A stretch of 64,000 bases of DNA from positions 815,001-879,000 of the forward strand of contig NZ_FXWM01000001.1 of NCBI RefSeq assembly GCF_900177675.1, given 5' to 3'. A program made the translations under genes and the position numbers. The notes beneath the pieces were generated by a model. The model did not search any database, was not told where the DNA came from, and saw nothing but the letters and a program-made list of their open reading frames with translations. Of this stretch, positions 36,270-44,641 are shown one piece after another. The DNA is from Bacillus sp. OV166 (GTDB lineage: Bacteria > Bacillota > Bacilli > Bacillales > Cytobacillaceae). Each line of letters starts with the position of its first letter. Position 1 is the first letter of the stretch.

Positions 36270-37397
36270 TTAAGCTAGTCGCATCTTAAAATCTTGATAG
36301 CCAAATTCACGCACGACACGACAATCTCCATCTTTATCATGAATAGCGATGGCCGGTAATGGCATGCCGTTAAAAGTGGTATTTTTGACCATCGTATAGA
36401 TCGCCATATCACCGAAAACTAAGCGGTCACCGCTCTTTAATGGCTGATCAAAAGAATAATCTCCGATAACATCGCCTGTCAGGCAGGTTTGCCCGCCAAG
36501 TCGATAAGTAAATGGCTTCTCGCCAGCTTCCCCAGATTCAAAAAGCGGGGGACGATAAGGCATTTCCAATACATCAGGCATATGGCAGGTGGCAGAAGTG
36601 TCAAGAATCGCAATCTCCAATCCGTTTTGATGGAGATCAAGAACAGACGTTATCAAGTAACCTGCATTGAGAGCAATCGCTTCTCCCGGCTCAAGATAGA
36701 CTTCTAAACCGTAGTTATCTTGCATTCTCTTAATACACGCTTCTAGTCTCGGAATATCATAATCTTCTCTAGTAATATGATGACCGCCGCCAAAGTTGAT
36801 CCATTCCATTTGCGGGAGCCATTCACCAAACTTTTCTTCCACTGCATGAAGAGTGGTTTCTAAGTCGTCCGAGTTTTGCTGACAAAGTGTGTGAAAATGC
36901 AGCCCTGAAACGCCATCAAGCAAATCAGGACGAAAATGCTTTTTTGTTACACCAAACCTAGAACCCGGTGAACATGGGTCATAGATGGCGTGTCCAATTT
37001 GTGTAGAGCATTCAGGATTGATGCGCAATCCTACTTTACAACCAGCTTGAAGGGCTTTATCTTTAAATTTTTCCAGCTGTGAGAAGGAATTAAAGATAAT
37101 ATGGTCGGAAATGGATACAATTTCATCGATTTCATCTTCACGATAGGCAGGGGCAAAGACATGATTCTCTTTGCCCATTTCTTCGTAACCTAGACGAGCC
37201 TCGTACAAGCCGCTGGCTGTTGTACCACTTAAATACTTTCCAATGAGGGGATACATGGCTGTCATAGAAAATGCTTTTTGCGCCAAAACAATCTTAGCTC
37301 CTGTCCGTTCCATGACTCCGTTCAGGATTTTTAGATTTTTCTCGACAAGACCTTCATCGACTACATAACAGGGTGTTGGTAATTCCTCAAACCGCAT
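36270..37397 (-). CDS. nspC: Carboxynorspermidine decarboxylase
   Basis: 375 residues from ATG 37397, 1 nt after the upstream stop, with GGAGC upstream. A PLP enzyme of the alanine-racemase-fold decarboxylase family: Lys41 in VLAQKAFSM is the expected PLP lysine, and GGGHHITREDYD and EPGEAIALNAGY bind the cofactor phosphate. It removes CO2 from carboxy(nor)spermidine to give spermidine or norspermidine, an alternative to the aminopropyltransferase route. It is co-transcribed with the dehydrogenase that makes its substrate. Strains with the usual speE may use this as a second polyamine route; whether speE exists here is unknown. Confidence 0.9.
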   Translation of the reverse strand: MRFEELPTPCYVVDEGLVEKNLKILNGVMERTGAKIVLAQKAFSMTAMYPLIGKYLSGTTASGLYEARLGYEEMGKENHVFAPAYREDEIDEIVSISDHIIFNSFSQLEKFKDKALQAGCKVGLRINPECSTQIGHAIYDPCSPGSRFGVTKKHFRPDLLDGVSGLHFHTLCQQNSDDLETTLHAVEEKFGEWLPQMEWINFGGGHHITREDYDIPRLEACIKRMQDNYGLEVYLEPGEAIALNAGYLITSVLDLHQNGLEIAILDTSATCHMPDVLEMPYRPPLFESGEAGEKPFTYRLGGQTCLTGDVIGDYSFDQPLKSGDRLVFGDMAIYTMVKNTTFNGMPLPAIAIHDKDGDCRVVREFGYQDFKMRLA

Positions 37398-37398
37398 C

Positions 37399-38637
37399 TT
37401 AACGAACAAGCTCCGGCTCTTTTACCTTAAGAGGCTCAGAATCTACTAGCTCTGGATATAAGTCTTCTTGCCATGGAAGTCCCCACGTGTTCAATGCATC
37501 CATAAATGGATCTGGATCAAATTCTTCGATATTGAATACGCCTGGTTTATTCCATTTTCCAGTCATTAACATCATCGCACCGATCATCGCAGGAACACCT
37601 GTTGTATAAGAAATTGCTTGAGAACCGACTTCTTTATAGCATTCTTGGTGATCACAAACATTGTAAACGTAATAAGATTTCTCTTTTCCATCCTTTTTAC
37701 CTCTAAAGATACAGCCGATATTTGTTTTGCCAACTGTACGAGGTCCAAGTGAAGCTGGATCTGGTAACATAGCCTTTAAGAATTGAAGTGGAATGATTTG
37801 TTTTCCTTCGTATTCAATTGGCTCAATGGAAGTCATGCCTACATTCTCAAGACATTTTAGGTGAGTAATGTAGCTTTGGCCAAATGTCATGAAGAAGCGG
37901 ATCCGCTTAATGCCTGGGATGTTTACAGCAAGAGATTCAAGTTCTTCATGGTAAAGCAAGTACATATCTTTCTCGCCAACTTCAGGGAAGTTATAAACGC
38001 GTTTGATTTCCATTGGCTCGGTTTCGATCCACTCACCGTTTTCCCAATATCTTCCGTTTGCAGAAACCTCACGGATATTGATTTCAGGATTGAAATTAGT
38101 CGCGAAAGGATAGCCATGATCCCCGCCATTACAGTCAAGGATGTCGATGTATTCAATTTCATCAAAGTGATGTTTAAGCGCATGGGCAGAGAATACCCCT
38201 GTTACACCAGGGTCAAAGCCGCTTCCTAAAAGAGCCGTAATACCAGCCTTTTCAAAACGTTCGCGATAGTCCCATTGCCATTTGTATTCAAATTTCGCCG
38301 TATCTTCTGGCTCATAATTTGCTGTATCCATATAGTTTGTTTTTGTTGCCAGACAAGCATCCATGATCGTTAAATCCTGATACGGTAATGCTAAGTTCAT
38401 CACGATATCTGGTTTTACTTCTTCAATTAAAGCAATCAACTCATCAACATTGTTTGCATCAACCTGTGCAGTTGTAATTTTCGTTTTGCCGCCATCTAGT
38501 TTGGCTTTTAAGTCATCACATTTTGATTTTGTCCGACTTGCGATACAAATCTCTTCGAATACCTCACTGTTTTGAACACATTTATGGATGGCTACTGATG
38601 CCACTCCACCACAACCAATAATAAGCGCTTTTCCCAT
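37399..38637 (-). CDS. Carboxynorspermidine synthase (saccharopine-dehydrogenase family)
   Basis: 412 residues from ATG 38637, with TTAGGAGAT upstream; an earlier in-frame start at 38676 has none. The Rossmann N-terminus reads KALIIGCGGVASVAIHKC, then IASRTKSKCDDLKAKL, DIVMNLALPYQDLTIMDACL and GSGFDPGVTGVFSAHAL, the hallmarks of saccharopine-dehydrogenase-like carboxynorspermidine dehydrogenases. The enzyme condenses aspartate semialdehyde with putrescine or diaminopropane using NADPH. It forms a two-gene operon with nspC. Its 5' region is unusually long (about 550 nt from a good promoter) and contains an orphan terminator, suggesting attenuation control. Confidence 0.9.
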   Translation of the reverse strand: MGKALIIGCGGVASVAIHKCVQNSEVFEEICIASRTKSKCDDLKAKLDGGKTKITTAQVDANNVDELIALIEEVKPDIVMNLALPYQDLTIMDACLATKTNYMDTANYEPEDTAKFEYKWQWDYRERFEKAGITALLGSGFDPGVTGVFSAHALKHHFDEIEYIDILDCNGGDHGYPFATNFNPEINIREVSANGRYWENGEWIETEPMEIKRVYNFPEVGEKDMYLLYHEELESLAVNIPGIKRIRFFMTFGQSYITHLKCLENVGMTSIEPIEYEGKQIIPLQFLKAMLPDPASLGPRTVGKTNIGCIFRGKKDGKEKSYYVYNVCDHQECYKEVGSQAISYTTGVPAMIGAMMLMTGKWNKPGVFNIEEFDPDPFMDALNTWGLPWQEDLYPELVDSEPLKVKEPELVR

Positions 38638-38711
38638 TTTCTTATCTCCTAACTTAATAGACTTTTGACCGTGCAAAGAGGAGTTCTATAACAATATATC
38701 TATGGTCTGAA

Positions 38712-38726
38712 CGATAATAATTATTG
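38712..38726 (-). promoter_or_regulatory. Fur/PerR-like palindrome between leader terminator and nsp start
   Basis: CGATAATAATTATTG matches the 7-1-7 Fur box TGATAATNATTATCA at 12 of 15 positions. AT-rich chance matches of this quality are not rare. Confidence 0.3.
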
Positions 38727-38762
38727 TCATAACCCCTAAAAAACTGTCGAAACGCAACAAAA

Positions 38763-38804
38763 AAAGCAAGTGCAAAGCGCATAATCGCGCACAACACTTG
38801 CTTT
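38763..38804 (-). terminator. Intrinsic terminator inside the nsp leader
   Basis: AAAGCAAGTG 38763-38772 pairs with CACTTGCTTT 38795-38804, with an inner GCGC pairing. On the minus strand it ends in seven T. Confidence 0.75.
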
Positions 38805-39192
38805 CGATATAATCATCAATATTAAAAAAGCATAAGTATACCGTAATGAAAATCATATGTATACTTTTACCAAAAAGGTCCGAGGACATTTGTAAGGAAG
38901 CTCTATAATATTCAAAATATATCATAATAGGATCAGAGTCTATATAGCAAATAATCACTTTTACCACTCTTATTGACCGTTTCACAAGTTGTGTGCATAT
39001 GCACTGGTTGTAAAGTAACCAACTTATAAAATTTGAGCTTTTAACTCAATCAATAAGGCAACTAAAGTTGCCATTCGGCATTTGACCCGGCTGTCCGTAT
39101 GGCCTTAACTTCTTTGAGGAAGTGGTCAAAAGTTATCTGCTTGGAAAGATCCAGACATATTGAATATTCGCTTTCCAAATTACGCACTTTTT

Positions 39193-39221
39193 ATATTATC
39201 AGCATCTAAAATAAATAGCAA
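39193..39221 (-). promoter_or_regulatory. Sigma-A promoter of the nsp leader
   Basis: On the minus strand TTGCTA (39216-39221), exactly 17 bp, TAATAT (39193-39198). Confidence 0.65.
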
Positions 39222-39351
39222 TAAGAAAAATGAAAAAAAATTGTCGTATATTCTGATTAGCAAACTCATTCATTGGTAAACTATTAAAGTTAAAAAATAA
39301 TGCCTCTATCAATAATGAAAGAATTCAAATAAAATTGGAAGGTTTTACCTC

Positions 39352-39410
39352 ATGAAAAAATCTGGATATGAATGCAAGTGAGCCCTTGGAATAAAGGGCT
39401 ATTTTTTTGG
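39352..39410 (+). other. 9-codon micro-ORF followed by a terminator
   Basis: ATG 39352 to TGA 39381 encodes MKKSGYECK, with GGAAGG 10 nt upstream. The terminator AGCCCTT/AAGGGCT (39381-39387 with 39394-39400) plus seven T begins at the stop codon. This is either a leader-peptide arrangement or the relic of a small gene; the PucR gene starts 166 nt further on. Confidence 0.35.
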
Positions 39411-39575
39411 CACACTGTGAATGGTACTGTTTGCCTTTTTCGACAAAATCTATTAAAAATTCTGGGATAACTGAAATTTTGTCTACTTTAGAAATTATAA
39501 TGTACAGTCATAAGAAGGTCATATAGAATATTTTTTAATGACTATGTAAATTAAATAATGGAATAGGTGAATAAG

Positions 39576-41105
39576 ATGAATCCAGCTGGGATTACATTAC
39601 GTGAGTTACTTGACCTTCCAGTGTTAAAAGATGCCAAGGTAATTAGTGGAGAAAAGGGACTAGATCGAGTAGTCCGATACATAGATATAATGGAAGTGCC
39701 GGACGTTACTGGCTGGTTGAGGGAAGGAGAGTTACTCCTTACGACAGCTTATTCCATTCGTCACGAGCCGGCCTTACTTCCAAAATTAGTGAAACAATTG
39801 GCAGAGGCCAATGCTGCGGCATTAGCGATTAAACCAGAAAGATTTCTACATGAAATGCCTAAAGCAATGATTCAAATGAGTAATACCTTTGATTTACCCA
39901 TAATACAGCTGCCTAAAGGAATACCATACATTGATATTACCCATTCAATTATGGAACAAATAATCAATAAGCAATCCTCCTTACTCAGAAAATCCGAAGA
40001 AATATATAAGAAATTGACCACTTTAGTTCTTGAGAATAGCGGTATTCAAGCTGTGGCCGATAATGTTTCTCTATTATTAAAATCACCCATTTGGCTTATA
40101 GATAAGACGGGGGAAACAATCGTCGCCTCACCGTCCAATGCCCATTATCATTCTTCACCAAATCCGCGCTATTGGGAGATAAGGGTGGACAAGGAGATGG
40201 TAGGAAAGCTGATTGTTGACAAGGAGAATTTAGATGAGTTAGACCAGGTTTGTATTGAACAGGCACGGCTCGTGTTTTCGTTAGAATTAATGAGGAGAAA
40301 GACAGCAGTGGATACGGAAAAAAAACTGCGCGGCAATTTTGTTGATGAGCTGTTATCCGGATTGCCACTATCGAAACAGGAGATTTTGAATAAAGGGAGT
40401 CAATTAGGATTAAAACCAGAGGCAGTTTGGGAAGTCGCCATTATAGAAGGTGATGATGAGGAGATGTCCCGACAGATCGATAAATTAAATCATTTAATAG
40501 CCGAAGAATCTCAAAAGCATCATATTAAATCACTTATCCATTGGATAGGTGAAAGATTAGTTTTATTGCTTGGATCACCAAGCCAAGAAATACCAGCTGA
40601 GACCCCGAAGATAGACACCTTTAATTGGAGAGAAAAATTGATACCCTTTATTCATGATTGGAGTGGGATTCGAATTGGATTTGGGGACAAAGTTCCATTA
40701 TGGGAAGTACAGCAAAGTTATATAGAAGCTAAAAAAGCAGTCATTTTTGGTATGAGGTTAGATAATCAAAAAAAGATTTTTACCTTTCAAGAAATAGAAA
40801 TGTTTGATTTATTAATGGCAGTTTCCGAATCAGTGGAAATAGACAAATTTGTAGAAAAAAAGATAGGAAAGCTTAATCAATATGATCAGGAGAATGGAAC
40901 AGACTTTGTAAAAACATTATATTATTATATTTATACACGCGGCAGTTTATTAGAAACAGCAAAACATTTGTTTTTACACAGAAATTCAGTTAAATACCGA
41001 ATGGATAAAATTCGGGAGTTATTTGACATCCACATGGAAAATAGCCAAGAAAGAATGGTTTATTTCTTTTGTATTTCTTACCACATATTCAAAAATAATG
41101 AATAA
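39576..41105 (+). CDS. PucR-family transcriptional regulator
   Basis: 509 residues from ATG 39576, with AGGTGA at good spacing (an in-frame GTG at 39567 lies in that site). The N-terminal PucR sensing domain starts GITLRELLDLPVLKDAKVISGEKGLDRVVRYIDIMEVPD. A GGDEF-like middle region (EVAIIEGDD...) follows. The C-terminal HTH_30 domain reads YIYTRGSLLETAKHLFLHRNSVKYRMDKIRELF. PucR-like proteins usually activate purine, amino-acid or polyamine catabolism in response to a nitrogen compound. It has its own terminator and lies ahead of eight same-strand genes with a transporter and hydrolases, which it probably controls. Confidence 0.88.
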   Translation: MNPAGITLRELLDLPVLKDAKVISGEKGLDRVVRYIDIMEVPDVTGWLREGELLLTTAYSIRHEPALLPKLVKQLAEANAAALAIKPERFLHEMPKAMIQMSNTFDLPIIQLPKGIPYIDITHSIMEQIINKQSSLLRKSEEIYKKLTTLVLENSGIQAVADNVSLLLKSPIWLIDKTGETIVASPSNAHYHSSPNPRYWEIRVDKEMVGKLIVDKENLDELDQVCIEQARLVFSLELMRRKTAVDTEKKLRGNFVDELLSGLPLSKQEILNKGSQLGLKPEAVWEVAIIEGDDEEMSRQIDKLNHLIAEESQKHHIKSLIHWIGERLVLLLGSPSQEIPAETPKIDTFNWREKLIPFIHDWSGIRIGFGDKVPLWEVQQSYIEAKKAVIFGMRLDNQKKIFTFQEIEMFDLLMAVSESVEIDKFVEKKIGKLNQYDQENGTDFVKTLYYYIYTRGSLLETAKHLFLHRNSVKYRMDKIRELFDIHMENSQERMVYFFCISYHIFKNNE

Positions 41106-41108
41106 AAA

Positions 41109-41145
41109 GGGTATGTTGTGCTGGGAGCACAACATACCCTTTTTA
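41109..41145 (+). terminator. Terminator after the PucR gene
   Basis: A 14-bp perfect stem (41109-41122 with 41126-41139), then TTTTTATTTTT. Confidence 0.85.
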
Positions 41146-41261
41146 TTTTTGGTTTCAGGGGACGTGTTCATCTTGTTAAATGTACATTAAACTTTTAACA
41201 TTCATTACTTTCAATTTTTTCTGAATAATGAAAAAGGGTATTTTAGAAAGGAGATCAATAA

Positions 41262-41912
41262 ATGATTGGTGTCATAAGGGTTTTTACTACGGAGGAAGAA
41301 GAAATTCTTGAACAGCATGGAAAAGTAATTTCCGAATGTTACGGAATCTCAACAGTCAATAAATGTATCCCTAATCAGCCACTTGGAATCTTTAATGATG
41401 AAACAGAAAAAATAGCAATCCCTAAAATTGTAGAGTTAGGTAAAAGGTTGGAGCAAGAGGGATGCAAGGTTATAACAATTAGCTGTGCTGCTGATCCGGC
41501 AATCGAGGAGCTTAGGAAGGAAGTAGCTATCCCGGTCATTGGAGCAGGAAGTGCAGCCGCACATACAGCTTTAGCGATTGGTCAGCCAGTGGGGATACTT
41601 GGGATTACGGAAACCGCACCATCTGTAATAAATAACTTATTAGGAAATTTAATTGTAGGCTATCAACAGCCAGAAGGGGTAACAAATACTACTGACTTAC
41701 TAACTCCGACTGGCAAGGAGCGGGGTGTCGAAGCAGTAAATAAACTAATCGATCAAGGTGCTAAAGTGATTGTGTTTGCCTGCACCGGTTTTTCAACTAT
41801 TGGGCTAGCAGACCTTTTGCGGCAAGAATTAGATGTTCCTATCATTGATGCAGTGGAAGCAGAAGGATTGATTGCATCCACCCTTTACAAGCAACAGGCT
41901 TCAAATGCATGA
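41262..41912 (+). CDS. Asp/Glu/hydantoin racemase family protein
   Basis: 216 residues with GAAAGGAG before the ATG. The fold and the paired catalytic cysteines of cofactor-independent amino-acid racemases are visible: ISCAADPAIEEL (Cys about 73) and VFACTGFSTIG (Cys about 175). GAGSAAAHTALAIGQPVGILGIT is the phosphate- or carboxylate-binding region. Members racemise Asp, Glu or 5-substituted hydantoins. It is the first gene after the PucR regulator, and its neighbours (OPT transporter, DUF917, AroM, M29 peptidase) make a substrate containing a D-amino acid, or a ring form of one, plausible. The substrate is not readable. Confidence 0.8.
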   Translation: MIGVIRVFTTEEEEILEQHGKVISECYGISTVNKCIPNQPLGIFNDETEKIAIPKIVELGKRLEQEGCKVITISCAADPAIEELRKEVAIPVIGAGSAAAHTALAIGQPVGILGITETAPSVINNLLGNLIVGYQQPEGVTNTTDLLTPTGKERGVEAVNKLIDQGAKVIVFACTGFSTIGLADLLRQELDVPIIDAVEAEGLIASTLYKQQASNA

Positions 41913-41987
41913 CAATCATGGCTTCGGCCACATTTAACCATGCGAAATGCTTAAAATAAGGTTTTTGCTTTGAAAGAAGGTTATTTT

Positions 41988-42914
41988 TTGGCCAAATCCT
42001 ATCTCATTCTTTTAACTTGTGTTCTTATTTGGGCAGGGAACTATCTTGCAAGGCAATTCCTGCTAAAAGAATTTTCTCCTTTTTTCCTATCCGCTTTTAG
42101 CTTGACTGTTATATCGATTTTCTTTTGTTTGATGGGGTTAATCACTAAATCCTTTGTTCGACTGCGACGGAAGGAATTCATGCTTTTCTGTTGTGCTGGT
42201 TTAATTGGTCTGGTTGCCAATCAAATATTCTTATTTACAGGCTTAAAATATTCAACAGCGACCAATGCTTCGTTAATTTTCAGCATGTCTCCATTGATTA
42301 CTGCAGCTCTTGCGGGTGTAATCCTTAAAGAGAAGATTACTCGGCAAATGATTTTTGGAAGTGTCATTGCAATTATTGGATTATATTTTGTATTATCTGT
42401 CAAAGGACAATTTGTCTTCGGTATGGGGGATTTATTATTACTTGGTGCCACCACAACATTTTCCTTCAACCTTATTTTTGTCCGTTTGCTCTCAAAGCGT
42501 CTATCACCATTCATTATTACGTCCTATAGCTTTTTCATTAGTGCAATTATTTTTGATCCATTCATCTTAATAGGAAATGATATTGATTGGAATCATTCCA
42601 TTTCAATTTGGGTATTCGCTGTCATGTCAGTGTTGATTGGCCAAGGTATAACGACAATGATGTGGAATAAGGCTATGAATAATCTGGGTGCTTCAAGGTC
42701 ATCTATTGTGCTAAACCTACAACCAATTATGACAATGTTATTAGATTTTTTGATTTACCAAAATCCCCTTACTGTAAAAAAAATATTTGGTGCTGGACTC
42801 GTTTTTACAGGAATTCTCCTAAGCACTGTGCATATAGGTTTTATTCTTAAAAAGAGAATTGGCACACGGGAGAAACAAATCACAGAGGGAAATGGAATGG
42901 TAAAAAAACTGTAA
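41988..42914 (+). CDS. EamA-family (DMT superfamily) transporter
   Basis: About 308 residues from TTG 41988, supported by AAGAAGG 8 nt upstream; TTG 41970 is an in-frame alternative. About ten transmembrane segments form two EamA repeats (first: LILLTCVLIWAGNYLARQFLL, second half from about 145). The conserved SLIFSMSPLITAALAGVILKEKI and the matching SIVLNLQPIMTMLLDFLIYQ end each repeat. Such proteins export metabolites or drugs. The basic C-terminal tail (KKRIGTREKQ) is cytoplasmic. It lies between the racemase and OPT genes and may export an end product of the pathway; this is inference. Confidence 0.85.
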   Translation: MAKSYLILLTCVLIWAGNYLARQFLLKEFSPFFLSAFSLTVISIFFCLMGLITKSFVRLRRKEFMLFCCAGLIGLVANQIFLFTGLKYSTATNASLIFSMSPLITAALAGVILKEKITRQMIFGSVIAIIGLYFVLSVKGQFVFGMGDLLLLGATTTFSFNLIFVRLLSKRLSPFIITSYSFFISAIIFDPFILIGNDIDWNHSISIWVFAVMSVLIGQGITTMMWNKAMNNLGASRSSIVLNLQPIMTMLLDFLIYQNPLTVKKIFGAGLVFTGILLSTVHIGFILKKRIGTREKQITEGNGMVKKL

Positions 42915-43004
42915 TCATAATGAGAGTTTTGCACTTTTCTAAAGATTATTGCGTACAAGGAAGTTTCAGAAAAACTACAAAATATATAGACAGGGGGTAT
43001 TTTT

Positions 43005-44630
43005 GTGAAAAATGAACAAGACGTAAAAAAACATCCGCGAATTTTTGAACCATTTGCTCTGATCCTGACCGTTGTTACAAGTGTTTTCGGTGCCATTATC
43101 GGTATGCAAATCGTTACCACTCTTGGGGTAACACCTAATACAGCTATTATTGGTGCTCTTATTGCCATGTTGATTGCTAGAATTCCACTCAATATTTTCA
43201 AAAAATACAAATCGGTTCATCGCCAAAACCTAGTGCAAACAGCCATTTCATCCGCAACATTTGGTGCTGCAAATAGTTTATTAATTCCAATTGGGATACC
43301 TTATCTTATGGGAAAAACGGAATTAATTCTTCCGATGTTACTTGGTGCCGCATTAGCGATGTTTGTAGATGCACGGATTCTTTACAAGCTATTTGATTCA
43401 AAGTTGTTTCCAGCATCTGGAACGTGGGCGCCTGGTGTAGCAACTGCTCAATCCATCCTGGCCGGTGATAAGGGTGGAAAGCGTGCAGGACTCCTTGGAA
43501 TTGGGACAACCATCGGTATAGTAGGTTCATTCCTTCATATTCCAATGTCGGCATTTGGTGTCGCCTTTATCGGTAATATTTGGGCACTTACTATGTTCGG
43601 AATTGGATTAATGATTCGTCAGTACTCTGTCCCATGGTTCGGATTCGACGTTAACCAGCTTTATATTGCCCATGGAATCATGATTGGTGCAGGAATCGTG
43701 GCGTTAATTCAGGTTTCTATGTTGATTTTTGGGAAGCAAAAAAAATCAGCGAAATCTAGTAAATCCGAAGTGGCTGCCACTTTAGAGGCGGTAGATGATG
43801 ATTCGTTATTAACACGCCCAATTAATGAGGCAAAAAAAGCGTTAGGAATTGGTTTTGTTCTTTATTTAGTGATTGCGCTAATCATTGCTATTACGGGAGG
43901 ACTTTTGACTGACATGTCTCCTGGTATGTTTATTGGATTCTTGTTTTTTGCAGCCTTTGCTGCTTTCGTTCATGAGTTGATTGTCGGGATTGCCGCGATG
44001 CACTCTGGATGGTTCCCAGCGTTTGCTGTGGCATTTATTACTCTTCTTATTGGGATGATGGTTGGTTTTCCACCTGTAGCGCTTGCTTTACTTGCTGGCT
44101 TTAGTGCAGCAACCGGTCCTGCATTTGCTGATATGGGGTATGACTTAAAAACAGGTCATATACTCCGTGGAAATGGGCAAGATAAGGAGTTTGAAATTGC
44201 TGGAAGAAAACAACAATATGTTACTGCAATGATTGCATTTGGCGTTGCTCTATTAACAGTAATCGTTACCTATAAAGGATATTTTGCACAACATCTTGTC
44301 CCACCGATTGATACGGTTTATGTTTCAACAATTAAAGCGGGTGCATCAGGCGATGTTGCCATGAAACTATTAATGTGGGCCATTCCAGGAGCAATTATTC
44401 AATTCATCGGTGGTCCTAACCGTCAGTTAGGGGTATTATTTGCGACAGGTTTATTAATTTTAACACCTTATGCATGTTGGGCCGTTTTATCAGGTATCTT
44501 GATCCGAATGATTTGGCTTAAAGCAAAGGGAAAAGAAGCGGAAACTTCAATGAGTATATTAGCTGCCGGATTTATTGCTGGTGATGCATTATTCAGCTTC
44601 TTCAACTCTGTATTTAAAATAGGTAAGTGA
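43005..44630 (+). CDS. OPT-family transporter (short form)
   Basis: 541 residues from GTG 43005 after AGGGGG. About 14 hydrophobic segments. ASGTWAPGVATAQSILAGDKGGKRA and NIWALTMFGIGLMIRQYSVPWFGFDVNQLYIAHGIMIGAG resemble the core of oligopeptide-transporter (OPT) family proteins, which take up small peptides or metal chelates by proton symport. It is shorter than the ~650-residue bacterial OPTs but matches a subset that co-occurs with DUF917 and DUF1177 genes. It begins a tight block of five genes: its stop is 11 nt before the next start. It is the likely importer of the cluster's substrate. Confidence 0.8.
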   Translation: MKNEQDVKKHPRIFEPFALILTVVTSVFGAIIGMQIVTTLGVTPNTAIIGALIAMLIARIPLNIFKKYKSVHRQNLVQTAISSATFGAANSLLIPIGIPYLMGKTELILPMLLGAALAMFVDARILYKLFDSKLFPASGTWAPGVATAQSILAGDKGGKRAGLLGIGTTIGIVGSFLHIPMSAFGVAFIGNIWALTMFGIGLMIRQYSVPWFGFDVNQLYIAHGIMIGAGIVALIQVSMLIFGKQKKSAKSSKSEVAATLEAVDDDSLLTRPINEAKKALGIGFVLYLVIALIIAITGGLLTDMSPGMFIGFLFFAAFAAFVHELIVGIAAMHSGWFPAFAVAFITLLIGMMVGFPPVALALLAGFSAATGPAFADMGYDLKTGHILRGNGQDKEFEIAGRKQQYVTAMIAFGVALLTVIVTYKGYFAQHLVPPIDTVYVSTIKAGASGDVAMKLLMWAIPGAIIQFIGGPNRQLGVLFATGLLILTPYACWAVLSGILIRMIWLKAKGKEAETSMSILAAGFIAGDALFSFFNSVFKIGK

Positions 44631-44641
44631 GGCGAGATAGA

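Larger units (their letters stand above)
38638..39192 (-). ncRNA. Long structured 5' leader of the carboxynorspermidine operon (candidate riboswitch/attenuator)
   Basis: Reading the minus strand from the promoter at 39193-39221: a helix TTGGAAAG/CTTTCCAA (39171-39178 with 39141-39148); a three-way junction closed by TTTGACC/GGTCAAA (39124-39130 with 39081-39087) enclosing two small hairpins; then two mutually exclusive hairpins sharing 39069-39072; and finally a classical terminator (38795-38804 with 38763-38772) with seven T, about 120 nt before nsp translation starts. No gene ends in this stretch that would need the terminator. I could not match it to a riboswitch family I know. The regulatory role is inferred. 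Confidence 0.45.

Noticed and set aside
38686..38985. 99-codon minus-strand ORF inside the nsp leader
   Set aside because: It overlaps the intrinsic terminator, is hydrophobic by AT-rich chance and has no ribosome binding site.
39050..39180. Resemblance of the nsp leader to a cyclic-di-GMP-I riboswitch (AGCCGGGTC segment)
   Set aside because: The conserved GCAAACC and GACGCAAAGCC blocks are missing and the helix order differs, so I list it only as an unassigned structured leader.
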